Positions 7,962-17,278 of a DNA stretch of 60,652 nt are shown piece after piece. Under the pieces are notes generated by a model, which was given only the letters and a program-made list of their open reading frames with translations, made no database searches and was not told the origin of the DNA. A program made the position numbers and the translations under genes. This DNA is from Caulobacteraceae bacterium (GTDB taxonomy: Bacteria; Pseudomonadota; Alphaproteobacteria; Caulobacterales; Caulobacteraceae): assembly GCA_947478785.1 (NCBI GenBank), contig CANJXI010000013.1:1-60652 (forward strand), given 5' to 3'. Within the stretch, counting starts at the first letter, position 1. The number at the start of each line of letters is the position of its first letter.

Positions 7962-8164
7962 GACTATCCTCCCCGTCCAATCCGGGGGAGCGCGGACGCG
8001 GCGCGTCCTGCCCCATCGGGTCGCGTCGAGCGCGCGTGTTGCGATCACACCTAGCGGCGCCGGATTTTGTATCCAAGCGGGTTGTTCGATTTCGGGGATA
8101 GCGCCGCCGGAAAACCAGATATCGTCGCGGCCATCCGTGGGCGGATGTGCGGCCAGGAGGACAG

Positions 8165-9073
8165 ATGCAAGATTCCCGGAACCATGATTCCACCGGAGCG
8201 GCATGGGGCCGCCTTGGGCGGGTCGGCGTCTGGTCGACCGAACTGCGCTTCGGCGATCCGGGCCAGGTGGCGGAAGCCGCCGCGGAACTGGAGGAACTGG
8301 GCTATGGCGCGATCTGGATTCCGGGCGGCCACGGCGGCGACCTGTTCGGCGCCGTCGAGACCCTGCTGAACGCCACGCGCCACCTCACCGTCGCCACCGG
8401 CATCCTGAATATCTGGAAACATACGCCCGCCGAGACCGCGGCCTGGTGGCGTTCGATCGGGCCGGCCCTCCAGGCTCGGACGATGCTGGGCCTGGGGGTC
8501 AGCCACGCCATGGTGATCGGGGAGGCCTACGCAAAGCCACTGCAGGCGATGAAGGACTATCTCGACGGGCTGGACGCCGAAGGCGTTCCCACGGCGGCGC
8601 GATGCCTTGCCGCTCTGGGCCCCAGGATGCTCGACCTGTCGCGCGACCGGTCGGCCGGCGCCCATCCCTACCTGGCCACCGCCCGGCACACCGCCGAGGC
8701 GCGCCAGCGGCTGGGCCCAGGCGCCCTGCTCGCGCCCGAGCAAGGCGTCATCCTGGAGAGCGATCCCGGCAAGGCTCGGCAGAAGGCGCGGGAACAGCTG
8801 GCGACCTACGCCCGGCTTCCGAACTATGCGGACAATTGGCGGCGGCTGGGCTTCAGCGAAGACGATGTCTCGGGCCTCAGCGACCGCCTGGTGGACGGGC
8901 TGTTCGCGTGGGGTGGGCCGGAGCAGATCGCCAGGGGACTGAGCGCCCACCTGGAGGCTGGCGCCGATCATGTCTGCCTGCAGGTGATTTCCGGCGCGGC
9001 GGGGACAGGCGACCTCGGCGCGGTGCGTCAGGTCTGGCGCGATCTGGCGCCCAGCGCGATCCCGACGGCGTAA
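8165..9073 (+). CDS. Luciferase-like (LLM class) flavin- or F420-dependent oxidoreductase
   Basis: A 302-residue TIM-barrel oxidoreductase of the bacterial luciferase-like superfamily. The start ATG at 8165 follows AGGAGG (8155-8160). GRVGVWSTELRF, then EELGYGAIWIPGG and LTVATGILNIW, fit the MSMEG_2256-like subgroup annotated as probable F420-dependent in actinobacteria. In proteobacteria such proteins may use FMN instead; the cofactor cannot be told from sequence. It is divergent from the SDR at 7152 and precedes the fused CoA-transferase with an 86-base gap. Its role would be a hydride transfer or monooxygenation step in the pathway. Confidence 0.8.
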   Translation: MQDSRNHDSTGAAWGRLGRVGVWSTELRFGDPGQVAEAAAELEELGYGAIWIPGGHGGDLFGAVETLLNATRHLTVATGILNIWKHTPAETAAWWRSIGPALQARTMLGLGVSHAMVIGEAYAKPLQAMKDYLDGLDAEGVPTAARCLAALGPRMLDLSRDRSAGAHPYLATARHTAEARQRLGPGALLAPEQGVILESDPGKARQKAREQLATYARLPNYADNWRRLGFSEDDVSGLSDRLVDGLFAWGGPEQIARGLSAHLEAGADHVCLQVISGAAGTGDLGAVRQVWRDLAPSAIPTA

Positions 9074-9159
9074 ATCTGAGCAGGGGCGTTGCGGCGGGGC
9101 CGCCGGCGCGGGCATAGAGAAACCATCGGGCGTCCATAAGAAACGATGAGGAGGAATCG

Positions 9160-11346
9160 ATGCCGCAGGATCCGCAGCTCCCCTTGCGCGGGGTGAAGGT
9201 CCTGGACTTCGGCCAGTATGTCGCCGGTCCGATGGCAGCGACCCTGCTGGCGGACGCCGGCGCCGAGGTCATCCGCGTCGAACGCCCGGGTGGACCCTCC
9301 CTGGACGATCCCGGCAACGCCTACCTCCTGCGCGACCGCGCCCGCACGCTCACCCTCGATCTCAAGACCGAAGACGGGCGAAAGCAGGCGCTGGCGCTCG
9401 CCGAGGCGAGCGACATCCTGATCGAGAACTTCCGGCCCGGTGTCATGGCGAGGCTGGGCCTTGGCGCCGAGGCCTGCAGGGCCCGGAACCGTGGGCTGAT
9501 CTACTGCTCCCTCCCCGGATTCGGCGAAGACGATGTGCGCGCCGAACTGGCCGGCTGGGAAGGCGTGGTGCTCGCCCAGGGCGGCGCGTTCTCCCGTCCC
9601 GAGGCGGGCGCGGGATTCCTCAACGCTCGCGCCGCCGTCGTCCCCCACATGTTCCCCATGCCGCTGGCCTCTTGCTTCGCCGCCGCCATGACCGCGCTGA
9701 GCGCGACGGCCGCGCTCATCGCACGCGCGCGGGACGGCGGACTTGGACAGCGGATCGAGGTCCCCATGTCCGACGCCCTGCTGGAAGGCAGCGGCGTGGG
9801 CTCGGTGACACCCGAACATCGCGGGCCGACCGACCCGTTCTGGGCGCTGGCGACGGGGCTCTACAGGAGCAAGGACAACGGCATCGTCAACTACGCCACC
9901 ACCGTGTTCCGGCACCTGCCGATCCTGGCGCGCGCCGCCGGGCGGGAAGACCTGATCGAGAGCGGCATGATCGACTTCGACCGCCTGCGGGCGGAGCCGG
10001 AGCACGCGGCCAGGCTGAAGGTCGAGCTGGCCAAGGTGTTCGCCACCCGCGACGCGACCGAATGGGAGGCGCTGCTGGGTCCGGCCGGCGTGCCGAACGC
10101 ACGGTACCGGACGACGCGCGAGTGGCTGCGGGAGCCCGCGGCGGCGGAAGCCGGATGCGTCGCCGAGGTCGCCGACGCCCGGTACGGCGCGGTCCGGACG
10201 CTGGCGCGCGCCGTCGAGTTTGAAGCCCGGCCCGGCGCCGGCGAGCCCGGGTTTCCCTCGGCGCGCGCCGACGCGCCGCCGCTCGCCGGCTTCCGCGTCA
10301 TCGACCTGTCGCGGGTCGTCGCGGCGCCGACCGCGGCCCGCCTGCTGGGCGAGCTGGGGGCCGAGGTGATCAAGGTCGATTCCGACCCGAAGCAGCGCCA
10401 GACCTCGGTCACCGAGCCCCTGGGTCACGTGCACATCAATCGGGGCAAGCAGGGCGCGATCCTCGACCTGAAATCCCCGACCGGCCGCAAGGTCTTCGAG
10501 GGCCTGCTCGCCCAGGCCGACGCCATGGTCACCAATGTGTCGGTCAGCCGGCTGGAACCCCTGGGCCTTGGCGAGGACGAGGTGGGCAGGATCAATCCCG
10601 GGCTGGTGGTCGGCTACCTGAACATGCACGGCGACAAGGGGCCGTTCGCGGCCTACCGGGGCTATGCCGGCATCGCCGACGCCGCCACGGGTCTCTGCTC
10701 GCTCACCGGCGGCTGGGAACAGACCCAGTCGGGCGGACTGCCCCCGTCCAACCCGCCCTGGCCCCATACCGACTATGTGGCCGGCATCCTGGGCGCCTTC
10801 GCCACCGTCGCCGCCCTCTATGCGCGCGGCCGCACCGGCCGGACCTACCGCGCCATCGCCAGCCTCACGCGGACGTCCCTGCTCGAGCAGATGCCCTACG
10901 CGGTGGACGCCGCCGACCTCGACCCCGCCCGGGGCAAGGACATCACGACGCCTACCTATCGGCTCTATACGGCGCGCGACGGGATGGTCTTCGTCGCGAT
11001 CCACCCGGACGACCTCGGCGCCGCCCTGGATCACCTCGGAATCGCCCGCCCGCCAGCCGATCTGGTCGCCGCGCTCGAGGCGGCCATAGCCGTCATGTCC
11101 GCCGAGGACTGCGCGGCCGCGCTCTGTTTCGCCAATTCCTCGGCCTCCGCCGTGAAAGGCGTGAACTACACGATGGCCGCCGACAGTCCCTGGGCCCGGC
11201 GCGGTCTGCGCCAGGAGCGGCCCTCCGAGGATTTCGGCGTGGTCACCAGTCTCGGCCCGACGGCGCGCTTCGGCCGCACACCGCTCCACATCGGCCCGAC
11301 CCCCCGGACCTTCGGCACGCATCAGCCCACCGGCTGGGCGGCCTGA
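9160..11346 (+). CDS. Fused double-domain CaiB/BaiF CoA-transferase
   Basis: A 728-residue protein made of two complete class III CoA-transferase domains (about 8-355 and 375-728), against about 400 residues for a normal member. Each half starts with the conserved segment (GVKVLDFGQYVAGPMAATLL and GFRVIDLSRVVAAPTAARLL). The catalytic Asp of the family is Glu200 in the first half (QRIEVPMSDALLEG) and Ile566 in the second (YRAIASLTRTSLLE), by my alignment to formyl-CoA transferase. In BbsEF-type transferases two different subunits form one enzyme; this could be a fused version, but the loss at both sites is odd. GAGGAGGAA precedes the ATG. A dienelactone-hydrolase gene follows after 31 bases. 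Confidence 0.85.
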   Translation: MPQDPQLPLRGVKVLDFGQYVAGPMAATLLADAGAEVIRVERPGGPSLDDPGNAYLLRDRARTLTLDLKTEDGRKQALALAEASDILIENFRPGVMARLGLGAEACRARNRGLIYCSLPGFGEDDVRAELAGWEGVVLAQGGAFSRPEAGAGFLNARAAVVPHMFPMPLASCFAAAMTALSATAALIARARDGGLGQRIEVPMSDALLEGSGVGSVTPEHRGPTDPFWALATGLYRSKDNGIVNYATTVFRHLPILARAAGREDLIESGMIDFDRLRAEPEHAARLKVELAKVFATRDATEWEALLGPAGVPNARYRTTREWLREPAAAEAGCVAEVADARYGAVRTLARAVEFEARPGAGEPGFPSARADAPPLAGFRVIDLSRVVAAPTAARLLGELGAEVIKVDSDPKQRQTSVTEPLGHVHINRGKQGAILDLKSPTGRKVFEGLLAQADAMVTNVSVSRLEPLGLGEDEVGRINPGLVVGYLNMHGDKGPFAAYRGYAGIADAATGLCSLTGGWEQTQSGGLPPSNPPWPHTDYVAGILGAFATVAALYARGRTGRTYRAIASLTRTSLLEQMPYAVDAADLDPARGKDITTPTYRLYTARDGMVFVAIHPDDLGAALDHLGIARPPADLVAALEAAIAVMSAEDCAAALCFANSSASAVKGVNYTMAADSPWARRGLRQERPSEDFGVVTSLGPTARFGRTPLHIGPTPRTFGTHQPTGWAA

Positions 11347-11377
11347 TCCCAATCACAACAAGCCAGAGACCCATGAC

Positions 11378-12100
11378 ATGACCGACCTGCCCGTCTTCGA
11401 ATACAGCCACGATGGCGTGCCGCTGCGCGGCTACCTGGCCATGCCCGAGGGACCGGGGCCACATCCCGCCGTCCTGGTCATGCGCGACGCGCTGGCGCTC
11501 GAAGGCGTCGTCTCCCGGCGCGCCCAGGACTTGGCCCGCCTGGGCTATGTGGCGCTGGCCACAGACATGTTCGGCAGCGGCCCCGGCGAGCCGAGTGTGG
11601 CCGAGGCGAGCGAATCCTTCGCCCAACTGCAGAAGACCCCGGAGTATCTCCGCGGGCGGGTGTTGGCCACCTTCGAGGCGCTTCGTGCGCTGCCCCAGGT
11701 GGACGCCGCCCGCGTTTCCGCGATCGGATACTGCTTTGGCGGTCAGTGCGTGCTGGAGTTGGCGCGAAGCGGCGCCGACGCGCGTTCCGTCGTCAGCTTC
11801 CACGGGCTCATGCATACCGCCCTTCCGGCCAAGCCCGGCGCCATCAAGGCCAAGATCCTGGCGATCACGGGAGCGCTCGACCCACATGCGCCGCTCTCCG
11901 ACGTACCGGGTTTCCAGAAGGAGATGAGCGACGCGGGCGCCGACTACCACCTCACCATCTATGGCCAGGGGGTGCACGCCTGGACCGACCCTGACGTCGC
12001 CAAACGCATCGACATCCCCGGCGTGCAGTACGATCCGTTCCTGGACCACCTGTCCTGGGTCCAGGCGACCGCCTTCCTCGACGCTACCCTGCGGGCCTGA
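11378..12100 (+). CDS. Dienelactone hydrolase family protein
   Basis: A 240-residue alpha/beta hydrolase of the dienelactone hydrolase (DLH, clcD-like) family with the Cys-type triad: Cys119 in GYCFGG, Asp168 in ALDPHAP and His200 in YGQGVHAWTDP. Such enzymes open lactones or cleave small esters and are cytoplasmic. The length is normal for the family and no signal peptide is seen. It is preceded by the fused CoA-transferase and probably co-transcribed with it. The next gene converges on it (22-base gap). An intramolecular ester or lactone intermediate in the pathway is a reasonable inference. Confidence 0.85.
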   Translation: MTDLPVFEYSHDGVPLRGYLAMPEGPGPHPAVLVMRDALALEGVVSRRAQDLARLGYVALATDMFGSGPGEPSVAEASESFAQLQKTPEYLRGRVLATFEALRALPQVDAARVSAIGYCFGGQCVLELARSGADARSVVSFHGLMHTALPAKPGAIKAKILAITGALDPHAPLSDVPGFQKEMSDAGADYHLTIYGQGVHAWTDPDVAKRIDIPGVQYDPFLDHLSWVQATAFLDATLRA

Positions 12101-12122
12101 TCCCCGCGAGGCGGACGGCGCC

Positions 12123-13175
12123 TCAGACGTTGAGCAGTTCGAAGGATCCGTGCCGCTCCACGGCCTTGCCCATACGGTCGACGAAGACGTTGATGATCGC
12201 GGGGTCGACGCGGCGCGTGATGGCCCACAGGAAATAGCCCCAGACCACGGCCCTGCGGTAATGTTCGTAGGCTGTGTCGAAATCCAGCGCCTCGCAGCCG
12301 TAGCCCTTTGCCCGCGCGAGATAGTCCGCCAGCAGGCGCTTTTCCTCCCGCTCGGCCACCTCGACGGGCAGGATCGCAGACATGTGGTAGGCGACGTCCA
12401 GGGCCCAGTTGCCGTGCTGCAGCAGCTGCCAGTCGATCAGGCCGGGACCGTCGGCGGTCTGGTAGATGTTGCCGGCGTGGCAGTCGCCGTGGACCAGCGT
12501 CTGGGGCAAGCCCTTGTCATGGGCCGCCAGGGCTTCGAGGCCGTCGAGCAGCCGCGCGGCGTTGCGTACGCCGGGCGTGAGGTCGTCGCCCCGCGGTCCG
12601 TCCAGCAGTTCCTGCAGCGACGCCGGCTGGATGAACCGGCCGCCGGCGAATTCGCCCAGCCGGTGGGCGATCCACGGGGCCTGCTCCAGCACCTTCTGGC
12701 TGGCGTGCAGCCGCGCGAGCTGGTCGAGGCTAGCCGCCGCCTGGTCGGGGCTGAACGGCTCCAGGGCCGAGCAGAAGCGCGCGCCATCGACCACCAGGTC
12801 GCGCATGATCAGGACGCCCTGGCGGCCAGGGCGGTCGACGAACGTGGCGACCGCGGTCGGCACGCGGATCGGCACCTCGGGGGCGATCTTGGTGTAGAAA
12901 TCGCACTCCAGCGTCGTGACGTCCGACCCGCGCGCGGAGGCGGGGTCCACGTCCAGGAAGGCCTTCAGGCAGAACGCCCCCTCCCCGCCGTCCCACTTGG
13001 CGACGAAGCGGAACTTGGTGGCCATGGTGCGCAGCACCTCCACCACCTTGACCTCGGTGATCCTGGCGCCGCCCGTGACGGCGGACAGGGCGTGGGTGAG
13101 CCAGGCCGGGTCCGTCGCCTCGTCGAAGGTGCGCGGAACGGCGGGCGACGTCTCGGCGGTCACTTGATCCGACAT
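12123..13175 (-). CDS. APH-like phosphotransferase (ecdysteroid-kinase/DUF1679-like)
   Basis: A 350-residue protein-kinase-like small-molecule phosphotransferase. The catalytic loop LVHGDCHAGN (His229, Asp231, Asn236) and the metal-binding DWQ (Asp248) are intact, so it should be active. Bacterial relatives phosphorylate hydroxyl groups of metabolites; LvaA of levulinate catabolism phosphorylates a hydroxyacyl-CoA, and insect members phosphorylate ecdysteroids. Here it could phosphorylate a hydroxylated intermediate, possibly on its way to dehydration, which is inference. GGAGAG lies upstream of the ATG. It is convergent with the dienelactone hydrolase gene and divergent from the MFS gene at 13366. 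A second APH-like gene is at 39606. Confidence 0.8.
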   Translation of the reverse strand: MSDQVTAETSPAVPRTFDEATDPAWLTHALSAVTGGARITEVKVVEVLRTMATKFRFVAKWDGGEGAFCLKAFLDVDPASARGSDVTTLECDFYTKIAPEVPIRVPTAVATFVDRPGRQGVLIMRDLVVDGARFCSALEPFSPDQAAASLDQLARLHASQKVLEQAPWIAHRLGEFAGGRFIQPASLQELLDGPRGDDLTPGVRNAARLLDGLEALAAHDKGLPQTLVHGDCHAGNIYQTADGPGLIDWQLLQHGNWALDVAYHMSAILPVEVAEREEKRLLADYLARAKGYGCEALDFDTAYEHYRRAVVWGYFLWAITRRVDPAIINVFVDRMGKAVERHGSFELLNV

Positions 13176-13242
13176 CTGGGCTCTCCGAACGATTGAGGGG
13201 ATTGGCCGGCACCGTACCGGCGACGGGCGGAATAGAAAACCG

Positions 13243-13267
13243 GGTTCGGACTTCGCGCGTGCGAACC
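13243..13267. promoter_or_regulatory. Inverted repeat in the divergent kinase/MFS region
   Basis: GGTTCG (13243-13248) and CGAACC (13262-13267) are inverted with 13 bases between, in the region shared by the genes starting at 13175 and 13366. It is short, so this is only a candidate operator. Confidence 0.25.
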
Positions 13268-13365
13268 GGCGGTCGGGCGCGGCGCCGGTTTGCCCGGCCG
13301 CCCCGGCTATGCAAACGTCCGGCGGCCGAGGAAATCGGCGGCTCTGGGGGGAGACGAAACAACCG

Positions 13366-14964
13366 ATGTCGGATCAGGCGGCGTCCAGCAGCGAAGCGGC
13401 GGTCGAGCGCCCCACATCGGCGGCGGAGGCGGACCCGGTTCGGGCGACCCCCTATGCCTACTACGCCCTCGCCCTCCTCGTGCTGGCCAACATCTTCAAC
13501 TACATCGACCGCCAGATCGTCTCGATCGCCGCGCAGGGCCTGAAGGCCGACCTCGGCCTGACCGATTCAGAATTGGGCTTCCTGCTGGGAACCGCCTTCG
13601 CCGTGTTCTACGGCGTGGTCGGGATCGCCATGGGGCGTATCGCCGACTCCCTTTCCCGCACGCGGTTGCTGACGGTCGGGATCTCGCTGTGGTCGGCGAT
13701 GACCACCCTCAGCGGGTTCGCGGGCGGTTTCGCGGGCCTCGCCTCGGCCCGCCTGGGCGTGGGCATCGGCGAGGCGGTGGCCAACCCCTGCGCCCATTCC
13801 CTGCTCTCCCAGTATTTCCCGCCCAGGAACCGCTCGGCGGTGCTGGCCACCTATAATCTCGGGCCACATCTGGGCGGCGCCCTGGCCCTGGCCGGCGGCG
13901 GCCTGCTGCTGCAGCACTGGGGAACGATCTGTCAGGCGCTCCCAGGCCAGGCCTGCCATCTGGCGAACTGGCGGGCGGTGTTCCTGATCGTGGGTGCGCC
14001 GGGCCTCATCCTGGCCGTCCTGATGGCCCTGCTGCGCGAACCGGCGCGGCGCCTGCCGCCCAGGCGGCGAAGCGTCGCGGGGCTGATCGGCCACGAGATG
14101 TCGGCCGCCGTGCCGCCGTTCACGTTCTTCAACCTGTTCCAGATCGGCGGCGCCGGCGCCGTGGTCGGCAACCTCGTCTTCGCCGCCGTGCTGGCGCTGG
14201 CCGCCATGGGCCTGATCGCGCTCACCGGGGACTGGCCGCAATGGGCCGCGGTGGCGGTGGGCGTCTATTCCGTGGTCACCTGGGCCGGCGTGCTCCAGCG
14301 CCGCGACCCGCCGCTCTACGCGCTCACCTTTGGCTGCACGACGTTCCGCCTGGTAGCCGCGGGCTCGGCCCTCACCAACTGCGTCCTCGGGGCGGCCCAG
14401 GCGTGGAGCCCGACCTACATGATCCGGGTCCTGGGCGCGAGCCCGGGCGAGACCGGCCTGAAGCTTGGCGTGACCGGAGCCATCACCGCCGGCCTCAGCG
14501 TCGTCCTTGGCGGCTTGGTCTGCGACTGGTGGAAACGCTACGACCCCCGCGCCCCGGTGTGGATCGTGCTGATCGGCCTGGTCACGCCCATCCCGGCCTT
14601 CCTGTTCATGCTCCACGCCAAGGATGTCCCGGCATTCGTGACGGCCTATGCGGCCTTCATGTTCCTGGCCATGACCTGGGCGGGCGGCATCGGGGCCATG
14701 GTCCAGGACCTGGTCCTGACACGCATGCGCGGCACCGCCTCGGCCTCGTTCTCCCTGGTCCTGATCCTGGTCGGATCGAGCATCGGACCCTACTGGGCCG
14801 GCAAGATCAGCACCCTGACCGGCTCGCTCACGACGGGCCTCTACAGCATCCTGGCGCTGGCCCCGATCGCCGCCGTCCTGCTGGTCATGGGCGCCCGGCG
14901 GCTGGGGAAGGATACGCTCGAAGCCCGGCTCGCCCGGGCCCGGGCGGCCGGCGAGGACATCTGA
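13366..14964 (+). CDS. MFS transporter (spinster-like)
   Basis: A 532-residue inner-membrane carrier with a long soluble N-terminus and about 12 membrane segments. TPYAYYALALLVLANIFNYIDRQIVSI and SDSELGFLLGTAFAVFYGVVG-type segments identify the spinster-like MFS group common in sphingomonads and caulobacters beside catabolic genes. The start at 13366 (MSDQAASS) follows a GGGGGGAGA stretch at a rather long distance; ATG 13309 is an alternative. It is a close paralogue, of identical length, of the carrier at 41563-43161. Import of an aromatic or terpenoid acid is inferred from context only. A bidirectional-looking terminator follows at 14974-15003. Confidence 0.88.
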   Translation: MSDQAASSSEAAVERPTSAAEADPVRATPYAYYALALLVLANIFNYIDRQIVSIAAQGLKADLGLTDSELGFLLGTAFAVFYGVVGIAMGRIADSLSRTRLLTVGISLWSAMTTLSGFAGGFAGLASARLGVGIGEAVANPCAHSLLSQYFPPRNRSAVLATYNLGPHLGGALALAGGGLLLQHWGTICQALPGQACHLANWRAVFLIVGAPGLILAVLMALLREPARRLPPRRRSVAGLIGHEMSAAVPPFTFFNLFQIGGAGAVVGNLVFAAVLALAAMGLIALTGDWPQWAAVAVGVYSVVTWAGVLQRRDPPLYALTFGCTTFRLVAAGSALTNCVLGAAQAWSPTYMIRVLGASPGETGLKLGVTGAITAGLSVVLGGLVCDWWKRYDPRAPVWIVLIGLVTPIPAFLFMLHAKDVPAFVTAYAAFMFLAMTWAGGIGAMVQDLVLTRMRGTASASFSLVLILVGSSIGPYWAGKISTLTGSLTTGLYSILALAPIAAVLLVMGARRLGKDTLEARLARARAAGEDI

Positions 14965-14973
14965 CCGCGCAGC

Positions 14974-15003
14974 AAAACGGCGTGCGCGGAGCGCGCACGC
15001 CGT
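14974..15003 (-). terminator. Hairpin terminator for the minus-strand amidohydrolase
   Basis: ACGGCGTGCGC (14977-14987) and GCGCACGCCGT (14993-15003) form an 11-bp perfect stem with a 5-base loop. Read on the minus strand the stem is followed by TTTTGC, so it most likely ends transcription of the gene finishing at 15034. It also lies just after the stop of the MFS gene on the plus strand. Confidence 0.65.
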
Positions 15004-15033
15004 GGAGATTCCGTCCGGCTGTCGTTTGGCCGG

Positions 15034-16281
15034 TTAGTTGGCGAGGCCCATCCGCTCGAGGCCGTAGGCCTCGATGGCGTTGCCGCGGAACAGCATGCGC
15101 CGCTCGTCGGCGTTGAGGTTCGCGATGTCGGCCAGGCCGGTGGCGACCTCGACCACATGCGGGTAGGCGCAGGCCGAGTGCGGATAGTCCACTTCCATCA
15201 TGATCTGGCCCATGCCGATGAGGTCGCGGCTGAGCAGCGCTGTGTCATCGTCGAAGATGCAGCCGTAGACATGGCCCTTGACGTAGCTGGAGGGCGGATT
15301 GGGCGTGCGCACATAGTCGCCGCCTTCCTTGTCCTTGGCGTGCCACACCTTGTCGGCGCGGCGGATGGCATAGGGCAGCCAGCCGATCTGACCCTCGGAA
15401 TAGGCGATCTTGAGGTTCGGGAAGCGCTCGAAGACGCCGCCCAGCAGGTAGTCCAGGGTCGAGGTCATCGAGTCCACGAACATCAGGACCGAGGTCATCA
15501 TGTAGGGCGCATCCTTGGACGTCGTCGGGATCTTGCCCGACGAGCCGATGTGCATGCTGATGCAGGCCTTGGCCTCCTCGCAGGCCTTGAAGAACGGGTC
15601 CCACTTTCCCGTGTAGATCGACGGCAGGCCGAGCTCGTGCGGGTTTTCGCAGAACGAGACCGAGAACATCGGGGTCTTGCCGGCGCATCGGCGGACCTCA
15701 TCGGCCGCCAGTTCCGGGCTCCAGAGCGGGATCAGGATGAGGGGGATCAGGCGCTTCTTTCCGGCGCCGGCGCACCACTCGTCGATCATCCAGTCGTTGT
15801 AGGCCTGGATGCAGAGCAGGCTCAGCTCCTTGTCATCATGGCGCAGGAAGGTCTGGCCGCAGAACCCCGGGACGATGTTGGGGAAGCACATGGAGGCTTC
15901 GACGTGGTTGGTGGTCATGTCCGCCAGCCGGACATCCTGCTTCCAGGCGCCGGGATGGATCTCGTCGTAGGTCAGCGCGATATTGCCGATCTTCTTCTCG
16001 TCGAAGCCGATGGCGTGGGTGATCGGCGACAGCGTGCCGGCCCGCTTGCCGTCGAACACCCAGTAGTCGGCGATGCGCCCGTTGGGATCGCCGATCAGCG
16101 TGATCCCGTCGCGGGCGTCGGCGCCCAGCAGGATGCGGTCGCGTTTGACCTGCGGTCCCCGGTCCTTGAACTTGCTCGGCAGCCGCGAGGTCCAGAGATC
16201 CGGCGACTCGGTCACATGGTCATCGACCGAGATGATCCACGGAATGTCGGACTTGGATTGATCGGACGTTGCGGTGCTCAT
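15034..16281 (-). CDS. Amidohydrolase family protein
   Basis: A 415-residue Amidohydro_2 protein. The start ATG at 16281 directly follows AGGAGGAACGTG; a longer frame upstream is not supported. Motifs: SVDDHV (Asp20, His22 as first metal ligands), ACISMHIGSSG with barrel His, AYSEGQIGWLPY with Glu, and VDYPHSACAYPH near the C-terminus. It differs more from the 397 and 36388 proteins than they do from each other. It is expressed on its own from a promoter-like element at 16355-16383 and ends at a hairpin terminator. It probably acts in the cytoplasm on an aromatic or beta-keto acid; the reaction (decarboxylation or hydrolysis) is not known. Confidence 0.85.
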   Translation of the reverse strand: MSTATSDQSKSDIPWIISVDDHVTESPDLWTSRLPSKFKDRGPQVKRDRILLGADARDGITLIGDPNGRIADYWVFDGKRAGTLSPITHAIGFDEKKIGNIALTYDEIHPGAWKQDVRLADMTTNHVEASMCFPNIVPGFCGQTFLRHDDKELSLLCIQAYNDWMIDEWCAGAGKKRLIPLILIPLWSPELAADEVRRCAGKTPMFSVSFCENPHELGLPSIYTGKWDPFFKACEEAKACISMHIGSSGKIPTTSKDAPYMMTSVLMFVDSMTSTLDYLLGGVFERFPNLKIAYSEGQIGWLPYAIRRADKVWHAKDKEGGDYVRTPNPPSSYVKGHVYGCIFDDDTALLSRDLIGMGQIMMEVDYPHSACAYPHVVEVATGLADIANLNADERRMLFRGNAIEAYGLERMGLAN

Positions 16282-16354
16282 CACGTTCCTCCTGGCCAAG
16301 CGTCGACGCGCCTTGGCGTGCTGTGATCTTATTGCCCTGTGGCGATACGACACC

Positions 16355-16383
16355 CTCTAAACCTTCGCCAATCAAGGCGTCAA
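16355..16383 (-). promoter_or_regulatory. Promoter-like element upstream of the amidohydrolase
   Basis: On the minus strand TTGACG (16378-16383) is followed after 15 bases by TTTAGA within GTTTAGAG (16355-16362). It matches the Caulobacter housekeeping -35 well and the -10 loosely. A small inverted repeat, CGCC/GGCG (16366-16379), lies in the spacer. Function is inferred from position, about 75 bases before the start codon at 16281. Confidence 0.4.
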
Positions 16384-16453
16384 TATATCGACCTATAATT
16401 TTGTATTGCGTCGCATGGCGTTGCTTTGGCGACGGTGGCACGGCCATCCGATG

Positions 16454-17278
16454 CTAGGTCTCCGGATCGAACCGCCCGGCGGTGATGAAGGCGCTGATCC
16501 TGCCACATGTCTCGAGAAGCCGCCGCCCGGTCGCCTCCACCTGCGCGCCGGTCATCGTCGTGCGGAAGCCGGACAGCGAAATGGCCAGGGTGGCCACGCC
16601 GGCCGCCTCCATCACCGGGGCCCCGACAAACCGCAGTCGATACGCCGCCGCCGGATCGAGGCTCGAGACGAAGCGGCCACCAGGCCGCGGGCGGTCACGT
16701 CCTTCGCCCTCGTCCTCGGCGGCCAGCAGGGCGATGTAATGGTGGCGACGGGCGAACGCGATCCCGGCCAATAGGTCGTCCCTCTCGTCCTCGGTCAGCG
16801 GAGGCTTCAGCCTGTCGAGTTTCACGGCGATTTCCTGATCGCCGAGGGGGATCAGGAACGCGCCACCCGCCGGGCTGACGGGATAGCGTTGGGCCGGGCT
16901 CGCGCCACCCAGGTGGTTGACCGAGGCCGCCCGCTCCTGGACGACGATCTCGTCCCCTTCCATGACCAGGGCCGAGGCCACGACATCGAGTTCGTCGGCC
17001 AGGGTCCGCATCTCCTGGCTCGCCACGGCCAGCGGCGGAAGCGGCGGATGCGCGCCGACCGCCAGGGCCTGCAGGACGGGGCCGAACACATAGGTCTTGT
17101 CCGGCCGGCGATAGAGGTAGCCCGCTTCCACGAGGCCCAGCAGGATCGACAGTGTCGTGGCCCGGCTGAGGCGCAGCGACTTGGCGACCTGAGTAAGGGT
17201 GAAGGCCCCCTGGGAATGCTCGATGAAGAAGTTGAGGATCGCGACGATGCGCTCAACGGCCGGTGACTGTCGGCTCAT
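16454..17278 (-). CDS. IclR family transcriptional regulator
   Basis: A 274-residue regulator with an N-terminal winged helix-turn-helix (about residues 8-70: RIVAILNFFIEHSQ, then FTLTQVAKSLRLSRATTLSILLGLVEAGYL) and a C-terminal IclR effector domain. IclR proteins bind a small catabolic intermediate and repress or activate nearby operons. Its start overlaps the stop of the paralogous regulator at 17275 by four bases (ATGA), so the two are co-translated. It closely resembles the regulators at 17275 and 44843. Likely targets are the exported hydrolase/TonB genes on the same strand or the amidohydrolase downstream; this is inference. Confidence 0.88.
   Translation of the reverse strand: MSRQSPAVERIVAILNFFIEHSQGAFTLTQVAKSLRLSRATTLSILLGLVEAGYLYRRPDKTYVFGPVLQALAVGAHPPLPPLAVASQEMRTLADELDVVASALVMEGDEIVVQERAASVNHLGGASPAQRYPVSPAGGAFLIPLGDQEIAVKLDRLKPPLTEDERDDLLAGIAFARRHHYIALLAAEDEGEGRDRPRPGGRFVSSLDPAAAYRLRFVGAPVMEAAGVATLAISLSGFRTTMTGAQVEATGRRLLETCGRISAFITAGRFDPET

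Noticed and set aside
9028..11352. 774-codon minus-strand frame opposite the fused CoA-transferase
   Set aside because: No recognisable domain and no ribosome site; the plus strand encodes two complete CaiB domains.
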